31,454 nucleotides of DNA from a virus. The stretch is from positions 1 through 31,454 of IMG/VR virus record IMGVR_UViG_3300020469_000161. One strand, written 5' to 3'. The notes below the pieces were generated by a model. The model had not been told where the DNA came from. It made no database searches and was given only the letters and a program-made list of their open reading frames with translations. Positions 29,140-31,454 of this stretch are shown piece by piece. How positions within the stretch are numbered: the stretch's first letter is position 1; every line of letters starts with the position of its first letter. Position numbers and translations under genes: made by a program.

Positions 29140-29519
29140 TGTCGGACATTAATACAGCAATACTAGAAAGACTTGAAAAGGTCGTTGATTCCTTACAGGA
29201 AAATTCTGTAAAGATGGGGCAACTTCTTGCGGTTCATAATGAGAAGTTAGATAAACAGGACAGGATCGACGCAGTGCTATTTGAAAAGATAGACAGTCTG
29301 CATAAAGATATGACTAGGGAGACTGAATCAATAAAGAAGGGATGTGAACGTGATATTCGTAAGGTGGATGACAGATTAAGATTGATGGAAAAGAAAATGT
29401 GGACTATAGCAGGTGGACTCGTAGTAATAAGTTTTATCATATCCCTTCCAGGGCAAGTCATCATGAGAAACTTGACAAGTGACCCAGGTAATAGTACAAT
29501 AGAAAGGTTAGTTAAGTAA
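29139..29519 (+). CDS. Coiled-coil protein with C-terminal membrane anchor
   Basis: A 126-residue protein. Residues about 5-88 are predicted coiled coil (ILERLEKVVDSLQENSVKMG, later RKVDDRLRLMEKKM), and a hydrophobic segment follows (WTIAGGLVVISFIISLPGQV, about 88-107) with a short outer tail. This N-coiled-coil plus C-terminal span is the layout of XhlA-type haemolysin/lysis accessory proteins and of some DUF1515-like phage proteins. It lies 9 nt upstream of the primase start. The role in lysis or in anchoring replication to the membrane is speculative; the topology is clear. Confidence 0.68.
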   Translation: MSDINTAILERLEKVVDSLQENSVKMGQLLAVHNEKLDKQDRIDAVLFEKIDSLHKDMTRETESIKKGCERDIRKVDDRLRLMEKKMWTIAGGLVVISFIISLPGQVIMRNLTSDPGNSTIERLVK

Positions 29520-29528
29520 CTACCTTTA

Positions 29529-30530
29529 GTGATTGATTTACTCTATACTAATTTAGTATCAGCAAGACTGGACAAATTTAAAAAGATTAAAGAAGGCACC
29601 TATAATTTTAGGTGTCCTTATTGTGGTGACTCACAAAAATATAAAAACAAAGCAAGAGGTTATCTCTTCCAGAAAAAAGCAGGACTTATCTACAAGTGCC
29701 ACAACTGTGGTGTAGGTAGGTCCTTTGCTAATTTCTTAAAAGACCAAGCAAGTGATCTTTATGATGAGTATATCATGGAGAGATACAAGGCAGGTACAAC
29801 AGCAAAGAAGGGTGTTCATGGAGGATTTAATGTACCAGAACCTAAACTAGATTTTGATAAACCAACATTCAAAAAGAAGGGAGAACTGCAAGATATCCGA
29901 TCACTAAATATATCGCACCCCGCAAAAAAATACATCGTCGGTAGAAAGATTCCAGAGAAATATTTCTCTGATTTATACTACGTTGATGAGTTTTGTACAT
30001 GGGTAAACACACAAAAACCAACTTTTACAAATGTCAATAAAGATCATCCCAGAGTTATTATCCCATTCATCGATGAGAAAGGAGAATGGTTTGGTTTCCA
30101 AGGGAGATCACTTGATGTAAGAGATAAACTACGTTACATCACGGTCATGTTGGATGACTCTCGAACCAAAGTATTTGGATTGAACAGAGTTGACTTCAAA
30201 AAAACTGTATACATTACAGAAGGACCATTTGATAGTCTCTTTATTGACAATGCAATCGCTATGGCAGGTGCCGATATAGATTGGGACACGATTAAAGATA
30301 AAGAGGCAGTCTTCGTTTTCGATAACGAGAGACGAAACCCAGAGATAGTCAAACGTATGTCAAATGCTATTGACAGGGGTTACGAAATTGTCATTTGGCC
30401 AACACATTTGGTTGAAAAAGATCTTAATGATATGACAATGGGTGGACATAATGTTCAATCTCTGGTAGAATTTAATACTTACAACGGATTAGAAGCACAC
30501 GTTAAACTTAGTGAATGGAAAAAGGTATGA
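29529..30530 (+). CDS. gp61: DNA primase (GTG start)
   Basis: The T4-type primase that makes RNA primers with helicase gp41; 333 residues against 342 in T4. An N-terminal zinc-binding domain has C29-P-Y-C32-G and C57-H-N-C60-G. The Toprim core shows VYITEGPFDSLFI with the catalytic Glu231 and the acidic VFVFDNERRN near residue 259. The start is GTG at 29529; there is no ATG near, and starting at GTG gives MIDLLYTNLVSARLDKF, which matches the length of the family. The upstream SD is weak. It ends with a 4-nt overlap with nrdA. The pairing with gp41 in the same window gives a complete primosome. Confidence 0.93.
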   Translation: MIDLLYTNLVSARLDKFKKIKEGTYNFRCPYCGDSQKYKNKARGYLFQKKAGLIYKCHNCGVGRSFANFLKDQASDLYDEYIMERYKAGTTAKKGVHGGFNVPEPKLDFDKPTFKKKGELQDIRSLNISHPAKKYIVGRKIPEKYFSDLYYVDEFCTWVNTQKPTFTNVNKDHPRVIIPFIDEKGEWFGFQGRSLDVRDKLRYITVMLDDSRTKVFGLNRVDFKKTVYITEGPFDSLFIDNAIAMAGADIDWDTIKDKEAVFVFDNERRNPEIVKRMSNAIDRGYEIVIWPTHLVEKDLNDMTMGGHNVQSLVEFNTYNGLEAHVKLSEWKKV

Positions 30531-31454
30531 CACCAACAGCAGAAGCAACTAAAATAAATGTTATCAAGAGGGATGGTTCTAAATGTCCTCTTGACATTAA
30601 CAAGATTCATAAGATGGTAGAACTTGCTTGCGAAGGACTCGCAGGTGTATCTGAATCTCATATAGAAGTGAATGCAAACCTACAGTTCTTTGATGGAATC
30701 AAAAGTTCTGACATCCAAGAGATTCTTATTAGATCAGCAAATGATTTGATTGATCTTGAGGCACCAAACTATCAGTATGTTGCTGCTAGACTTCTTTTAT
30801 TTTCCTTAAGAAAATCTGTCTATGGTGATCATCCAGACAACCATCCTTCTCTATTGACTCACATTCAAAAGTGCGTTGAGGGGGGTGTATATGACCCTAC
30901 AATCGTCGATAAGTTTACTAAGGAAGAATGGGGTATACTCGATAGTTATATTGATCACGATAGAGACTATCTTTTTACCTATGCAGGTATTAGACAAGTA
31001 GCAGATAAATACTTGGTACAGTGCAGAACGACTGGTGAAACATATGAGACACCACAGTTCATGTACATGATGGTTGCTGCAACACTCTTCCAAGATGATG
31101 ATAAATTTTACAGGTTAGAATATGTCCGAAAATACTACGACGCAATCTCAAAGCACAAAATCAACATCCCCACACCTATCATGGGAGGGGTTAGAACTCC
31201 AATTAGACAGTTTGCTAGTTGTGTTCTTGTTGATGTTGATGACACCCTCGATTCTATCTTTAGCAGTGATATGGCGATTGGCAAATATGTTGCACAACGT
31301 GCGGGGATCGGTATCAACGCAGGTCGCATCAGGGGTATCAACAGCAAAATCCGTAGTGGAGAAGTACAACACACAGGCGTTGTACCTTTCCTCAAAAAGT
31401 TTGAAAGTACTGTCAGATGCTGCACTCAGAATGGCATTAGAGGTGGATCAGCGA
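30527..31454 (+). CDS. nrdA: Ribonucleotide reductase class Ia alpha subunit (3' end cut)
   Basis: The frame is open to the window end, giving about 309 residues of NrdA, the large subunit that reduces ribonucleotides to deoxyribonucleotides. The N-terminal ATP-cone is visible (KINVIKRDGSKCPLDINKIH). The later part follows E. coli NrdA closely: TPIRQFASCVLVD contains Cys232, equivalent to catalytic Cys225, and VAQRAGIGINAGRIRGINS, EVQHTGVVPF and GIRGGSA match their counterparts. The remaining active-site residues and the NrdB gene lie beyond the window. The start overlaps the primase stop as ATGA. It supplies dNTPs for the replisome encoded upstream. Confidence 0.95.
   Translation, partial: MTPTAEATKINVIKRDGSKCPLDINKIHKMVELACEGLAGVSESHIEVNANLQFFDGIKSSDIQEILIRSANDLIDLEAPNYQYVAARLLLFSLRKSVYGDHPDNHPSLLTHIQKCVEGGVYDPTIVDKFTKEEWGILDSYIDHDRDYLFTYAGIRQVADKYLVQCRTTGETYETPQFMYMMVAATLFQDDDKFYRLEYVRKYYDAISKHKINIPTPIMGGVRTPIRQFASCVLVDVDDTLDSIFSSDMAIGKYVAQRAGIGINAGRIRGINSKIRSGEVQHTGVVPFLKKFESTVRCCTQNGIRGGSA

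Noticed and set aside
1-31454. tRNA genes, CRISPR arrays, insertion sequences, integrase or attachment sites
   Set aside because: No cloverleaf with a conserved T-arm, no regularly spaced repeats, no transposase or integrase motifs were seen. Nearly all space is coding.

Overview
The window looks like part of the genome of a T4-like marine myovirus. Nearly everything is on the + strand in tightly packed genes with 1-11 nt overlaps, codons favour A/T, and the T4 replisome is present: sliding clamp (gp45), clamp loader (gp44, gp62), RegA, DNA polymerase (gp43), UvsX, helicase (gp41), primase (gp61) and the start of NrdA. CobS-like ATPase, small heat-shock protein, MazG and several 2OG-Fe(II) oxygenases are typical of T4-like cyanophages of Prochlorococcus/Synechococcus. 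A T4-like pelagiphage is a serious alternative, because no photosynthesis gene falls in the window. Both ends are cut inside genes.

Layout. 1-918: 3' part of a CobS-like AAA+ ATPase, closed by a terminator whose hairpin is fused to a near-consensus promoter. 987-5663: early operon with a DUF3310-like protein, gp45, gp44, two membrane proteins, a Dam-type methylase, gp62, RegA and a 2OG oxygenase. 5672-7680: four unrecognised membrane-associated proteins. 7601-9309 (minus strand): the only reversed block, three secreted proteins with signal peptides, the last apparently starting at an AUA codon. 9461-9907: Hsp20. 10102-13377: a second copy of the terminator/promoter element, then two Sm-like paralogues overlapping out of frame, and gp43. 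13374-18428: UvsX, oxygenase, gp41, MazG, another oxygenase and several tiny genes. 18425-21625: a cupin-like protein and a full-length glycine dehydrogenase (GcvP), the most striking metabolic gene. 21644-27347: a putative nuclease, a KxDG ligase-like nucleotidyltransferase, a cytidylyltransferase-like protein and very hydrophilic proteins, several beginning with a peptide like the T4 capsid-targeting sequence. 27378-29519: an Ig-like virion protein, conserved phage proteins and a coiled-coil/TM protein. 29529-31454: primase and NrdA.

How the genes may work together. gp45/44/62, gp43, gp41, gp61 and UvsX form the replication and recombination machine. NrdA and MazG manage nucleotide pools. 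GcvP could release C1 units from glycine for nucleotide synthesis if the host supplies the other glycine-cleavage proteins. RegA and the strong extended -10 promoters probably set early expression; weaker T4-late-like boxes precede Hsp20, the putative nuclease and the Ig-like virion gene. The least understood parts, and the best places to look for something new, are the membrane/secreted island at 5672-9309 and the block at 23049-27113 that may encode capsid-packaged proteins. All functions are inferred from reading the sequence; no database search was run.
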